A DNA stretch of 64,000 bases from Muricomes intestini (GTDB lineage: Bacteria > Bacillota > Clostridia > Lachnospirales > Lachnospiraceae): assembly GCF_004346165.1 (NCBI RefSeq), contig NZ_SLZZ01000014.1, positions 30,852-94,851 on the forward strand, given 5' to 3'. The position numbers were made by a program, and so were the translations under genes. This document shows, piece after piece, positions 43,951-54,204 of the stretch (position 1 is its first letter; every line of letters begins with the position of its first letter). The notes under the pieces are model-generated. The model made no database searches. It was not told the origin of the DNA and worked only from the letters and a program-made list of their open reading frames with translations.

Positions 43951-45510
43951 ATGCAGAAAACCAATTTTGGGGTCAGTGCTGCGGTGATCATAAGTCTTGG
44001 ACTGTCGGCGTGTCAAAAGACACCCGAGAATGACGCAGTAATAAATAAAAAGGAGGGGCTTGCAGAGAGATTTATTGAAAAAGGGTCAGATAATGTCAAG
44101 CTTCAGAAGCTTGGGGCACCTGAGGAATGGAAAGAAAAATATGGCGAAAATACGGATATGGTTACTATAGAAACTGATGTAAAAATAGAGCTTCCTCATA
44201 TTAAAAATACACCTGTGTGGGAAATGAAGGAGAAGAAAATAAGCAATGAGGAACTTGTTCAATTGGCAGATTATTTTTCAGAGGGTGAAAAGATATACCA
44301 AGAGCCTGAAATGACCACAGCAGACCTGACGGAATTGAAGCGAAAGATTGAAAACAAAGAAGGTAAATATGGAAATCCGATATTTCTCAGGCCCGGAGAG
44401 GCTCAAGAAAAAACGCTTTATTTGCAGAGAGTAGATGATCTTATTGCCAAAGCGAAAGAGACAGAAAGTGAAAAAATATATTTAAGTCCAAAGTTTATTA
44501 AGGTTGTTCAGTCGCAGGAAGAGTACATTAGAAGGGGAAAAGATGACAGGACAATTAGAACAGAAAAAAATCGTTTTGCCGGGATCATAGAAAATGGCGA
44601 GAACCAGGGTGCTAAGATATTGGCTGTCCAAAAAAATGATAAAGCAGGAAGCACCAGTAATTTTTTCTTTCAAAAGGGAACAGAATTTGATGACTATAAC
44701 GGAGATTACATGGATTCTATTCGAGAAGCCGCTGACCAAATGAAAATGCAGGATTCGGAATGGATGAAAAAAGCAGAATCAGTGAAAGCGGTTGTGGAGA
44801 ATATAAAGAAGTCTTCCAGGTTCTCAAAAGAAGAAGCTGGGGAAAAAGCTAAATTAATGTTCAGACAAATAAATGCTCCTAAAATGGTTTTAGAAGATTT
44901 TGAGCCAACTGTGTGGTCTCCCGAAAACAAGGATATGTGGGAAGTTGACTGGAGCACGGGCGAGGCCGGGTATAGGTTGTACTACTATAGAGGTATAGAG
45001 GGTATCCCGGCCTATTGGGCAAACGGCATTACCTATGATACCCCGGAACAGACGTATTCTCCTCCCTTTGGCCAGGAATGTATTGAAGTGCTGGTAACAG
45101 AGACAGGAATTAAACAGGTGGACTGGTATAACATGTCAGAAAAAGTAAAGACAGTTGCTGAAAATACAAAACTTTTATCCTTTGATGAAATAAAGACAAG
45201 AGCATTTCAGCATTTGAAGTATACTATCGTAAAAACAACTACTGACCAGGATGTAAAAAGCAGCAGCTTAAAAGTCCCATTTGTCATTTCCGATGTGCGT
45301 TTTAGATATGCCTATATACCGGCACAGGAGACGCTTGAAAATGCCTGGCTGGTACCTGTATGGGTATTTGTTGCAAACAGCAAATATGTAGAAAGTCAAA
45401 ATGGACAGGTATTTGAGACTGAGAAGCCAACCGATGAGTTCCTTATCAACGCCTTGGATGGAAGTTATATAGATGCAAATGCCTACGATGTGGTAAGAAT
45501 GACAAGGTAA
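43951..45510 (+). CDS. DUF6034-like lipoprotein, intact copy
   Basis: A 519-residue predicted lipoprotein with lipobox LSAC (Cys21) and QKTPENDAV following. The body is acidic and Lys/Glu-rich, predicted extracellular. C-terminal landmarks are WYNMSEKVKTVAENTKLLSFDEI, cut here into WYNMSEKVKT and AENTKLLSFDEI, then ENAWLVPVWVFVAN and LINALDGSYIDANAY. GAGGGGGCGAAAC precedes the ATG. It lies between ABC-2 permeases and an ATPase, so may serve that transporter. Function unknown. Confidence 0.75.
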   Translation: MQKTNFGVSAAVIISLGLSACQKTPENDAVINKKEGLAERFIEKGSDNVKLQKLGAPEEWKEKYGENTDMVTIETDVKIELPHIKNTPVWEMKEKKISNEELVQLADYFSEGEKIYQEPEMTTADLTELKRKIENKEGKYGNPIFLRPGEAQEKTLYLQRVDDLIAKAKETESEKIYLSPKFIKVVQSQEEYIRRGKDDRTIRTEKNRFAGIIENGENQGAKILAVQKNDKAGSTSNFFFQKGTEFDDYNGDYMDSIREAADQMKMQDSEWMKKAESVKAVVENIKKSSRFSKEEAGEKAKLMFRQINAPKMVLEDFEPTVWSPENKDMWEVDWSTGEAGYRLYYYRGIEGIPAYWANGITYDTPEQTYSPPFGQECIEVLVTETGIKQVDWYNMSEKVKTVAENTKLLSFDEIKTRAFQHLKYTIVKTTTDQDVKSSSLKVPFVISDVRFRYAYIPAQETLENAWLVPVWVFVANSKYVESQNGQVFETEKPTDEFLINALDGSYIDANAYDVVRMTR

Positions 45511-45513
45511 GCA

Positions 45514-45643
45514 GGGCATTGTCACTACAGAACGTTTTTCTGAAATAATCCTTTTAAATGCAATAGATGGAAGCTATATTGATCCAAATAGGACTGTATT
45601 AGATGCAGCACAGGGAGTGATGAGATGGAAAAGAAAGATATAA
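45514..45643 (+). pseudogene. 3'-end remnant of another DUF6034-like gene
   Basis: An open stretch without a start encodes TTERFSEIILLNAIDGSYIDP and runs to a TAA at 45641-45643, across the start of the ATPase gene in another frame. NAIDGSYID repeats the C-terminal tail seen in 43951-45510. It indicates at least one further duplicated copy, now lost. Confidence 0.6.
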
Positions 45644-46272
45644 TACGGATAAAGCACGTGACAAAGAAGTTTGGGGAGGAAACCGTACTGAAAGATATCT
45701 GCTATGATTTTGCAGCCGGACAGGTGCACGGCATCGTGGGGATGAATGGTTCAGGAAAGACGGTACTGTTGAAATGCATTTGTGGTTTTATGCAACCGAG
45801 TGAGGGGGAAATCTATGTGAAGGGCATGCAGGTCGGACAGGAGATTGATTTTCCCCGGTCTCTGGGGCTGATTATCGAAACCCCGGGGTTTCTGCCGGAA
45901 TTGTCAGGGTACAAAAACTTAAAGCTGCTGGCATCCATGCGGGGGGAAATAGGAAATGAAGAGATCCGCACGGCTATAAGGCGGGTGGGGCTTGACCCGG
46001 AATCAAAGAAGAAAGTGGGAAAATATTCGCTGGGGATGCGGGAGCGTTTAGGAATTGCCCAGGCTATCATGGAGGATCCTGAAATCTTAATTCTGGATGA
46101 ACCGTTCAACGGACTGGACAAAAACGGAGTGAAGAAAATTTATGAACTGATACTGGAGTTGAAAGAAAAGGGGAAAACTATTCTTTTGGTAAGCCATAAT
46201 GCGGTGGATATTGAATCACTGTGCGATACAGTGTGTGAGATGGAGCTGGGGGTACTGAGGCAGATCAGGTAA
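45625..46272 (+). CDS. ABC transporter ATPase
   Basis: A 215-residue cassette. Walker A is GMNGSGKT, signature YSLGMRERLGIAQA, Walker B ILILDEPFNGLD and H-loop LVSHNAVD. The LGMRERLG type of signature is typical of ATPases paired with ABC-2 permeases, so the partners are probably the 42238-43882 proteins. AGGGAGTG precedes the ATG. Confidence 0.85.
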   Translation: MEKKDIIRIKHVTKKFGEETVLKDICYDFAAGQVHGIVGMNGSGKTVLLKCICGFMQPSEGEIYVKGMQVGQEIDFPRSLGLIIETPGFLPELSGYKNLKLLASMRGEIGNEEIRTAIRRVGLDPESKKKVGKYSLGMRERLGIAQAIMEDPEILILDEPFNGLDKNGVKKIYELILELKEKGKTILLVSHNAVDIESLCDTVCEMELGVLRQIR

Positions 46273-46386
46273 GAGCGAGAGGTATAAGCTAAAAACAACA
46301 AAATTAACTATACAAATTAGAAATTTCAAGTATAATTATCTTATAGAAGTCAACCTAAAATAGTCGTTAGTTTGCAGGTGAATAAG

Positions 46387-49044
46387 ATGATAATTCCTAT
46401 CGGAAAGGAGCGTTCTGTTGCCGGGAATGAGGGAAAAATGAAGTCAGAACAAAAGGCACGGCGTTTTAAGATTGCCGTTGGATTTTTAATTTTTTTTAGT
46501 ATATTTTTTGAAAAGTATACAGTATATGATGGGGGTTACTCTATCTGGGATATTATTTTTAACCTCCAAGAAGGCGGTTCTATGTTCAAAAGCGGAGAAG
46601 AAAGCATACGTTTGTATTTATTAATTCCAGCTTTTATTATTAGTACTCTTTATTTGATCCGCTCTCTCTGGCTTATGAAGAAGAAAAATCCACAGGTCTT
46701 CGCATTTCTGCCAATGGTGGGATTGCTGGGATATGTTTCGCCCATGTATCTCTCGTTTCAACCCTACCTGCTAATCAATATCCTATTGACTGTTGTTGAT
46801 TATATGGGTGCCCGCTGGTTGGAGGAGCGGGACGAAATCAATGCGGCCTATAAGGAGCAGAAGGCGCGGGAGAGGGCAGAGAAGGAAGAACAAAAAAAGG
46901 TGCGTTACTTCCCGGGAAGGTACCCGGAAGAGTTTTTTAGAATCGTCCGGAAAAATGACATTTACGGAAAAAACGGAAAGAGAGTTTTATTGGCAGGAGG
47001 CATTCTTTCATCGGCATGTGTCTATATTATGCTGACAATGTACAGTCTGTTTACAGGGATTCATGGAAAGGAGGATATGCTGCTCGGAACTGGTCTTGTT
47101 CAAGTTTTCCGGCAGGCAGGAGTCTTGGTATTTATACTTCTGATTCTGATGTTGACGATGATTATTTCCTGTTATATCAGAGAACAGAAAAAGTCGATGC
47201 GCCTGTTCACAATCCTGGGGATGCGCAGCAGCACAGTTTATCTGATGTTTGCCATAGTATTCGAGATAAATGCTTTATTGTCGGGCGCAGTCGGAATGGT
47301 ACTCGGATGGGGCATATCTTACTTTATTAAGGGAATCTGGCAGAGTAGTCTTGCACATAATGGGGTGAAAATTGTACTTGGCTCATCAATCAGCTTCAAA
47401 ACAATCGGGCTTGGCATAGCAGGATATCTGACCGCCTTGATTCTGGCACTAGGCTTGAATCAGGAAAATATATTGAATCTTGCCCGTTCTATGAATATGA
47501 ATGCAGAGGCCCAAAGAGAAAAGCGCAGCAGGAAGTATGCTTCGCTGCTGATTGGTATCGGGATTGTATTTGCTGCTATAGGAATATTGTGGTATTCTTC
47601 AAGGAGCTGGGCGGAAAGTATGTATATCCATATTTTCAGTGTAATAGGAATTCTATTTTTTTTAGCCGGAGGTACAACACTTTATCTAAACAGACTAGAA
47701 AAAGAAAAGAACCGGTACTATAACAAATTAATTTCCAGCCGTCCCTTTTATTACAGGTACTGGAAGAGTCTTTGGAATCTGTTCTATCTATCTGTGATAC
47801 ATTTTTTTATACTGGCTGTGTTTTCTGTGCAGATGACAGGAGCTTTCATGAAGCAGAATACAGCAGATCTGTACCCTTACGATATTGTCTGTACATCTTA
47901 TGATGCGGATACAGAAAAACTCGCAGACATAGCAAAGGAGCATAACGCAAAGGAAGAAGTGTATCCTATGTTTCGTATGACCTCTGTGTACGGGAGCGAC
48001 AAACTGGAGCCGTGGGGAACAGAACGGCCAATCCAATGGCCTCAGGGGCAGCATATAGCTATTTCTGAATCAACCTACAGGAGTCTGAAAGAGGCTGTGG
48101 GAGAAGTGCCAAAGGATCTGAATTTATCCGGCTCCAAGATGCATGTAGTGTATCAGCAGGATCTGTCGGTGAAGGCTCATACCATTGACTGGGATACGGC
48201 CAGGATTGAAAAGAGATTGAGAATTGGGCAGCCCCTTACTTTTTATAATCCGCAGGATATAGATAATGTTTTTCCGGTCTGGAAGGTAAAAAGTGAGGAG
48301 CGGGATACATTGACCGGCACATTTCATCAGGGGATGGAGGACAATCTGATTGTCTTTAGTGACGCTTTCTTTGAGAAGGAGTATCGTAAAATTACTTCTT
48401 ATAATGAAAAGCAGTGGAATGAGAGAGAGAACGCCTCCCGGGTGGAATGGAAAACTTATACGACAAGCCACACCTCTAATATGACGGAAGGACCGATTCA
48501 GCTGATTTGCTTTTCTGTGCCGGAAAAAGAATATGCCGGGATGTTTAAAAGCATGCAGTATCTAGAAAAGAAATATGAGTATGACAGAGTGTGGGACGAC
48601 TCTATCCGTCAATTCTACGGGAAACAGCAGATGATGGTGGATACCGGAGCGGAGATATTCTTTAGAAAGCTGGTATATTTGTTTATTGTGATTTTGCTGA
48701 CGGTTATGGGATTTTTCCAATATTATGTGAAGCTGGAGTCTGAAATAAAGGAAATGGGCTGGCAGAACATTTTGTTGAAAAAGCTTGGCATGAGGGAAAA
48801 AGAAAGAAAGCGGGCGCTGGCAGGGCAAATGAAACCCTTTGCAGCACTGCCTCTGCTGATTGGAACCTGTGGGGGAGCAATATTTGCAGCGCTCACAGCG
48901 AAGGCAAGACTCTATAATGGCGGAGAAGTGAGTATGTTTATACACGCAGGTATGATTTTTTATTTAATTTATCTGGGAATATGGATATTTTGGTATTTCC
49001 AGATAAAAAAATGGATATGGAGGCAGGCAGAATGGGAAAAATGA
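46387..49044 (+). CDS. FtsX-type ABC permease with extra N-terminal membrane domain
   Basis: About 885 residues. Residues about 25-140 form an additional block of three or four membrane helices, then a basic linker (about 145-190, RERAEKEEQKK). The FtsX-like core follows: KSMRLFTILGMRSSTVYLM in the first module, and ESEIKEMGWQNILLKKLGMRE in the last, with an extracellular domain between about 490 and 760. ATG 46387 follows AGGTG; 46438 is an alternative. It overlaps its ATPase by 13 bp. Possibly a peptide-antibiotic or lipid exporter. Confidence 0.75.
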   Translation: MIIPIGKERSVAGNEGKMKSEQKARRFKIAVGFLIFFSIFFEKYTVYDGGYSIWDIIFNLQEGGSMFKSGEESIRLYLLIPAFIISTLYLIRSLWLMKKKNPQVFAFLPMVGLLGYVSPMYLSFQPYLLINILLTVVDYMGARWLEERDEINAAYKEQKARERAEKEEQKKVRYFPGRYPEEFFRIVRKNDIYGKNGKRVLLAGGILSSACVYIMLTMYSLFTGIHGKEDMLLGTGLVQVFRQAGVLVFILLILMLTMIISCYIREQKKSMRLFTILGMRSSTVYLMFAIVFEINALLSGAVGMVLGWGISYFIKGIWQSSLAHNGVKIVLGSSISFKTIGLGIAGYLTALILALGLNQENILNLARSMNMNAEAQREKRSRKYASLLIGIGIVFAAIGILWYSSRSWAESMYIHIFSVIGILFFLAGGTTLYLNRLEKEKNRYYNKLISSRPFYYRYWKSLWNLFYLSVIHFFILAVFSVQMTGAFMKQNTADLYPYDIVCTSYDADTEKLADIAKEHNAKEEVYPMFRMTSVYGSDKLEPWGTERPIQWPQGQHIAISESTYRSLKEAVGEVPKDLNLSGSKMHVVYQQDLSVKAHTIDWDTARIEKRLRIGQPLTFYNPQDIDNVFPVWKVKSEERDTLTGTFHQGMEDNLIVFSDAFFEKEYRKITSYNEKQWNERENASRVEWKTYTTSHTSNMTEGPIQLICFSVPEKEYAGMFKSMQYLEKKYEYDRVWDDSIRQFYGKQQMMVDTGAEIFFRKLVYLFIVILLTVMGFFQYYVKLESEIKEMGWQNILLKKLGMREKERKRALAGQMKPFAALPLLIGTCGGAIFAALTAKARLYNGGEVSMFIHAGMIFYLIYLGIWIFWYFQIKKWIWRQAEWEK

Positions 49045-49793
49045 AGGTACTGGAAGTCAAGGATTTAATCAGAAATTATCCAAAACAATCTGCGGCTGGC
49101 AGTAAAGATGATATTAAGGTGCTTAAAGGGTTAAGTTTCCAGGTGGAGAAAGGTGAGTTTCTCGGGGTGATGGGAAAATCAGGCTGTGGGAAGACAACCC
49201 TGCTGAAGGTATTAGGGCTGATTGATAGGCAGACGGACGGCGCTTTGAAATTTATGGAAAAAGGTACAGACGGACTTCATCCGGATGAACTTGCGGACCT
49301 CAGAAGAAAGCAGATTGGATTTGTGTTTCAGGATTTCTATCTGATGGACAGTCTCTCTGTGAAAGAAAATATTATGCTGCCGATGATATTGGATAAAGAA
49401 AAATCAGAGATAATGTCTGAAAAAACCAGAGAACTGGCAGAGCAGTTTCAGATTGATTCATTACTTGAAAAAGACCCTTATGAGCTGTCGGGAGGAGAAA
49501 AACAAAGAGTGGCAATCTGCCGTGCACTTATCAACAATCCCGATGTGATACTGGCAGATGAGCCGACAGGAAATCTGGATACCAAGTCTGGAAAGATTGT
49601 CATTGATGCGCTGATGCAAATTAACAGGGAATATGGGAAGACAGTCGTCATGGTAACCCATGACCCAAAGATGGCAAGTCATTGCGGGAAGATTATACTG
49701 TTGAAGGACGGGGTAATACTGGAGACACTCAGAAAGACTGGAACAGATGAGGCATTTTATCATCTGACACTAGAGAAAATGGAAAGGCTGTAA
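49032..49793 (+). CDS. ABC transporter ATPase, MacB/LolD type
   Basis: A 253-residue cassette. Walker A is GKSGCGKT, signature LSGGEKQRVA, Walker B VILADEPTGNLD and H-loop VTHDPKM, the pattern of ATPases that work with FtsX permeases. The ATG at 49032 follows GGAGGC and lies inside the 3' end of the permease gene, implying coupled translation. Confidence 0.9.
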   Translation: MGKMKVLEVKDLIRNYPKQSAAGSKDDIKVLKGLSFQVEKGEFLGVMGKSGCGKTTLLKVLGLIDRQTDGALKFMEKGTDGLHPDELADLRRKQIGFVFQDFYLMDSLSVKENIMLPMILDKEKSEIMSEKTRELAEQFQIDSLLEKDPYELSGGEKQRVAICRALINNPDVILADEPTGNLDTKSGKIVIDALMQINREYGKTVVMVTHDPKMASHCGKIILLKDGVILETLRKTGTDEAFYHLTLEKMERL

Positions 49794-49822
49794 CCATTTG
49801 CATTAGGCAGATAAAAAACTTG

Positions 49823-49851
49823 TTGAAATCTGCGCCCATATGTAGTATAAT
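49823..49851 (+). promoter_or_regulatory. SigmaA promoter of carAB
   Basis: TTGAAA (49823-49828) and a perfect TATAAT (49846-49851) are separated by 17 bp. Predicted transcription starts near 49858. Confidence 0.75.
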
Positions 49852-49873
49852 TTTGACAATTTAGGCAAGGATA

Positions 49874-49891
49874 CTGTACCGTATGGTACAG
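49874..49891 (+). promoter_or_regulatory. Hairpin/dyad in the carA leader
   Basis: CTGTACC (49874-49880) and GGTACAG (49885-49891) are perfect inverted arms around a GTAT loop. It lies between the predicted start of transcription and the carA start codon, at the ribosome-binding region, so it may be an operator or an mRNA hairpin affecting translation. Confidence 0.5.
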
Positions 49892-49909
49892 GAAGGGATG
49901 GGTGCACAT

Positions 49910-50980
49910 ATGAAAGCGTTTCTGATACTGGAAGATGGAACTGTGTTTGAGGGCAAGCACATTGGTTCAGATAAGGACATGATAAGTGAAATTGTATTTA
50001 ACACCTCTATGACTGGATATTTGGAGGTATTAACTGACCCTTCTTATGCGGGGCAGGCTGTGGTTATGACCTATCCGCTGATTGGAAATTATGGGGTTAC
50101 ACCGGACATGGAATCGAAGAAGGCCTGGCCGGATGGCTACATAGTGCGGGAATTATCCCGTATGCCCAGTAATTTCCGCTGTGAAAAGACCCTTCAGGAG
50201 TTCTTAAAAGAGCAGGATATTCCGGGAATTGCGGATGTGGACACCCGGGCGCTCACCCAGGTTTTGCGGGAAAAGGGCACAATGAACGGGATGATTACTG
50301 CCAATGAGAACTATAATCTGGAAGAAATCCTCCCGAAACTGAAAACTTACCAGGTGGGGGATGTGGTTTCAAAGGCAACCTGCAGTGAGAAATATGTACT
50401 GCCGGGCAGCGGAAAAAAGGTTGCACTTCTGGATTTAGGTGCCAAAAATAATATTGCCAATTCTTTAAACAAACGGGGCTGTGAGGTGACTGTTTACTCC
50501 GCCCACACAACTGCAGAAGAAATCATTTCAGCTCATCCCGATGGTATCATGCTTTCAAACGGTCCGGGAGACCCGGCAGACTGCATTTCTATTATCGAAG
50601 AAATCAAAAAACTATATCAAACGAATATTCCTGTTTTTGCAATTTGTCTGGGGCATCAGCTGATGGCTTTGGCTTTAGGCGCGTCCACCTATAAACTGAA
50701 GTACGGGCACAGAGGCGGCAACCATCCGGTAAAGGACTTAAAAACTGGCAGAGTGTACATATCTTCCCAGAATCACGGCTATGTGGTGGATGATAAAAGC
50801 ATGGATTCCAATATTGCTGTTCCGGCGTTTGTAAATGTAAATGACAAGACGAATGAAGGTCTGGAGTATAAAGGGAAAAATATATTCACCGTTCAATTTC
50901 ACCCGGAGGCATGTCCCGGCCCCCAGGATTCAGGTTACCTGTTTGACAGATTTATGGATATGATGGAGGGAGCAGAATAA
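49910..50980 (+). CDS. carA: Carbamoyl-phosphate synthase, small (glutaminase) subunit
   Basis: A 356-residue subunit that releases ammonia from glutamine for CarB. The N-terminal domain starts MKAFLILEDGTVFEG. The class I amidotransferase domain has the nucleophile in FAICLGHQLMALALG and the His-Glu pair in QFHPEACPGP. The ATG at 49910 fits the family; 49883 would add nine residues across the leader hairpin. Stop and carB start overlap by one base (TAATG). Confidence 0.95.
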   Translation: MKAFLILEDGTVFEGKHIGSDKDMISEIVFNTSMTGYLEVLTDPSYAGQAVVMTYPLIGNYGVTPDMESKKAWPDGYIVRELSRMPSNFRCEKTLQEFLKEQDIPGIADVDTRALTQVLREKGTMNGMITANENYNLEEILPKLKTYQVGDVVSKATCSEKYVLPGSGKKVALLDLGAKNNIANSLNKRGCEVTVYSAHTTAEEIISAHPDGIMLSNGPGDPADCISIIEEIKKLYQTNIPVFAICLGHQLMALALGASTYKLKYGHRGGNHPVKDLKTGRVYISSQNHGYVVDDKSMDSNIAVPAFVNVNDKTNEGLEYKGKNIFTVQFHPEACPGPQDSGYLFDRFMDMMEGAE

Positions 50981-53900
50981 TGCCAAAAGATAACAGTATT
51001 AGAAAGGTTCTAGTCCTTGGTTCCGGTCCGATTGTCATCGGACAGGCAGCAGAGTTTGATTATGCGGGTACCCAGGCCTGCCGCTCCTTGAAGGAAGAGG
51101 GAATTGAGGTAGTGCTGCTCAACTCTAACCCGGCTACAATTATGACGGACAAGGATATTGCAGATAAAGTGTATATTGAGCCTCTCACCGTGGAGGTGGT
51201 GGAACAGCTGATAAAAAAGGAAAGACCGGACAGCGTACTCCCGACTCTGGGAGGGCAGGCTGGATTGAACCTGGCAATGGAACTGGATGAGGAAGGTTTT
51301 TTTGAGAATAACAATATCCGTCTTATAGGAACCACATCAGAGACAATTAAGAAAGCGGAGGATCGTCTGGAATTTAAGGCCACTATGGAAAAAATCGGTG
51401 AACCCGTTGCCCCCTCTCTTGTGGTGGAAAATGTAGAGGACGGGCTCGCATTTGCGGCTGAAATCGGATATCCTGTTGTACTTCGCCCGGCATATACTCT
51501 TGGAGGAAGCGGCGGGGGTATTGCGTCAAATCCGGAGCAGCTCATAGAAATTCTGGAGAACGGCCTGCGGCTTTCCCGTGTGGGACAGGTTCTGGTGGAG
51601 CGCTGTATTGCCGGCTGGAAGGAAATCGAATATGAGGTGATGCGTGACGGCAGGGGTAACTGTATCACCGTCTGCAACATGGAAAATATTGATCCTGTGG
51701 GTGTCCACACCGGGGACAGCATTGTTGTGGCTCCGTCACAGACACTAGGTGATAAGGAATACCAAATGCTGCGTACCTCTGCACTGAATATCATTAGCGA
51801 ACTGAAGATCACCGGGGGCTGTAATGTGCAGTATGCTCTGAATCAGGAGAGTTTTGAGTACTGCGTGATTGAGGTCAATCCCCGTGTCAGCCGTTCTTCC
51901 GCGCTGGCCTCCAAAGCAACTGGGTATCCAATCGCAAAAGTGGCGGCAAAGATTGCCCTGGGCTACACCTTGGATGAGATTAAAAATGCCATTACGGGTA
52001 AGACCTATGCAAGCTTCGAGCCCATGCTGGATTACTGTGTGGTAAAGATTCCAAGGCTCCCCTTTGACAAGTTTATCAGCGCCAAGAGAACGCTGACAAC
52101 TCAGATGAAAGCCACCGGTGAGGTGATGAGCATCTGCGACAATTTTGAAGGGGCACTGATGAAGGCAATCCGTTCATTGGAGCAGCATGTGGACAGCCTT
52201 ATGTCCTATGATTTCACCGGGCTTTCTGAAGAAGAATTGATGGAAGAGCTGGAGATTGTGGATGATATGCGTATCTGGCGGATTGCGGAGGCAGTCCGGA
52301 GATGTATAAGTTATAAGACGATACACGATATTACAAAGATAGATAACTGGTTCATCGACAAGCTTGCCATTATTGTAGAAATGGAGCAGGTCCTGAAGAC
52401 AAAAGAGCTTACTCCCAAACTACTGCGGGAAGCAAAGAAACTAGAATTCCCGGACAATGTAATCGCAAAACTCACAGGAAAGACAGAAAGAGAAATCCAT
52501 GACATGCGCCATGAGAACAACATTGTGGCAGCCTACAAGATGGTGGATACCTGTGCTGCAGAGTTTGCCGCCGCAACACCCTATTACTATTCTGTATACG
52601 GTAGAGAAAATGAAGTGAAAGAGACAAATGGGCGCAAGAAGGTTCTAGTGCTTGGCTCCGGTCCTATCCGTATCGGGCAGGGAATTGAGTTTGATTTCTG
52701 CTCCGTACACTGTACCTGGGCATTTTCTAAGGAAGGCTATGAGACAATCATTGTAAACAATAACCCGGAAACTGTAAGCACGGATTTTGATATTGCTGAT
52801 AAGCTCTATTTTGAACCTTTGACATCAGAGGATGTGGAGAGTATCGTGGACTTGGAAAAGCCTGACGGGGCTGTGGTACAGTTTGGCGGGCAGACTGCCA
52901 TTAAGCTGACTGAAAGCCTGATGAAGATGGGCGTGCCTATTCTGGGTACATCTGCGGAGAATGTGGACAAGGCAGAGGACAGAGAGCTGTTTGATGAGAT
53001 TTTGGAAGAATGTGAGATACCGCGCCCCACAGGAGGAACTGTATTTACTGCAGAAGAAGCGAAAGGCGTGGCCAATAGGCTGGGATATCCTGTGTTGGTG
53101 CGTCCCTCCTACGTCTTAGGCGGACAAGGAATGCAGATTGCCATCAGTGATCACGATATTGATGAATTTATCGGCATTATCAATAGGATAGCCCAGGACC
53201 ACCCGATTCTGGTAGACAAATATCTGGAGGGAAAAGAAATTGAGGTTGATGCCGTGTGTGACGGTGAAGATATCCTCATCCCGGGAATTATGGAGCATAT
53301 TGAGCGTGCAGGAATTCATTCCGGTGACAGTATTTCAGTTTACCCGGCCCAAAGCCTGACAAAGGAGGCAAAGGAAAAGATTGCGGAGTATACGAGAAGG
53401 CTGGCAAAATCTCTCCATGTCATAGGGCTGATTAACATCCAGTTCATTGTTTGTGGGGAGGATGACGTGTATGTGATTGAAGTAAATCCCCGCTCCAGCC
53501 GTACTGTGCCCTATATCAGCAAAGTGACAGGAATTCCTATTGTGCCCCTGGCAACAAAAGTTATCACCGGAAGTAAAATCAGAGAACTGGGATATACGCC
53601 GGGACTTCAGAAGGAAGTAGAGTACGTTGCAGTCAAAATGCCTGTGTTTTCCTTTGAAAAAATTCGGGGTGCAGACATCAGCTTAGGGCCTGAAATGAAA
53701 TCGACGGGAGAATGCTTAGGGGTTGCAAAAACATTTGATGAAGCTTTGTACAAGGCTTTTCTGGGAGCCGGAATCCGTCTGCCGAAATACAAAAACATGA
53801 TTATGACTGTCCGTGACGAGGATAAGCCGGAGGCGGTGGAACTGGGACGCAGATTTGGGAAAATAGGCTATCGTATTTTTGCTACAAGGAGTACGGCTAA

Positions 53901-54204
53901 AGCTCTGCAGTCAGGCGGAGTGAAAGCGATTCCGGTCCGCAAGATAGAGCAGGAATCCCCCAACCTTCTGGACTTGATTTTGGGGCATGAGATAGATCTG
54001 GTAATTGATACACCCGCCCAGGGAGCGGAACATTCGAAGGACGGGTTTGTTATCAGGAGAAATGCCATTGAGACGGGAGTGAATGTGCTGACGGCCATAG
54101 ATACGGCCCGGGCACTGATCACCAGTCTAGAAAATACAGATATACAGAAGCTGACACTGGTGGATATTGCAGATATTACCAGATTCCCAGGAGGTGCTGC
54201 ATAA
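50980..54204 (+). CDS. carB: Carbamoyl-phosphate synthase, large subunit
   Basis: A 1074-residue subunit making carbamoyl phosphate for arginine and pyrimidine synthesis. The two homologous ATP-grasp halves begin [18 protein letters not shown] and [16 protein letters not shown]. The C-terminal MGS-like allosteric domain covers about residues 935-1074. Length is full. Its 3' end overlaps the convergent yeiH gene by 29 bp. Confidence 0.97.
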   Translation: MPKDNSIRKVLVLGSGPIVIGQAAEFDYAGTQACRSLKEEGIEVVLLNSNPATIMTDKDIADKVYIEPLTVEVVEQLIKKERPDSVLPTLGGQAGLNLAMELDEEGFFENNNIRLIGTTSETIKKAEDRLEFKATMEKIGEPVAPSLVVENVEDGLAFAAEIGYPVVLRPAYTLGGSGGGIASNPEQLIEILENGLRLSRVGQVLVERCIAGWKEIEYEVMRDGRGNCITVCNMENIDPVGVHTGDSIVVAPSQTLGDKEYQMLRTSALNIISELKITGGCNVQYALNQESFEYCVIEVNPRVSRSSALASKATGYPIAKVAAKIALGYTLDEIKNAITGKTYASFEPMLDYCVVKIPRLPFDKFISAKRTLTTQMKATGEVMSICDNFEGALMKAIRSLEQHVDSLMSYDFTGLSEEELMEELEIVDDMRIWRIAEAVRRCISYKTIHDITKIDNWFIDKLAIIVEMEQVLKTKELTPKLLREAKKLEFPDNVIAKLTGKTEREIHDMRHENNIVAAYKMVDTCAAEFAAATPYYYSVYGRENEVKETNGRKKVLVLGSGPIRIGQGIEFDFCSVHCTWAFSKEGYETIIVNNNPETVSTDFDIADKLYFEPLTSEDVESIVDLEKPDGAVVQFGGQTAIKLTESLMKMGVPILGTSAENVDKAEDRELFDEILEECEIPRPTGGTVFTAEEAKGVANRLGYPVLVRPSYVLGGQGMQIAISDHDIDEFIGIINRIAQDHPILVDKYLEGKEIEVDAVCDGEDILIPGIMEHIERAGIHSGDSISVYPAQSLTKEAKEKIAEYTRRLAKSLHVIGLINIQFIVCGEDDVYVIEVNPRSSRTVPYISKVTGIPIVPLATKVITGSKIRELGYTPGLQKEVEYVAVKMPVFSFEKIRGADISLGPEMKSTGECLGVAKTFDEALYKAFLGAGIRLPKYKNMIMTVRDEDKPEAVELGRRFGKIGYRIFATRSTAKALQSGGVKAIPVRKIEQESPNLLDLILGHEIDLVIDTPAQGAEHSKDGFVIRRNAIETGVNVLTAIDTARALITSLENTDIQKLTLVDIADITRFPGGAA

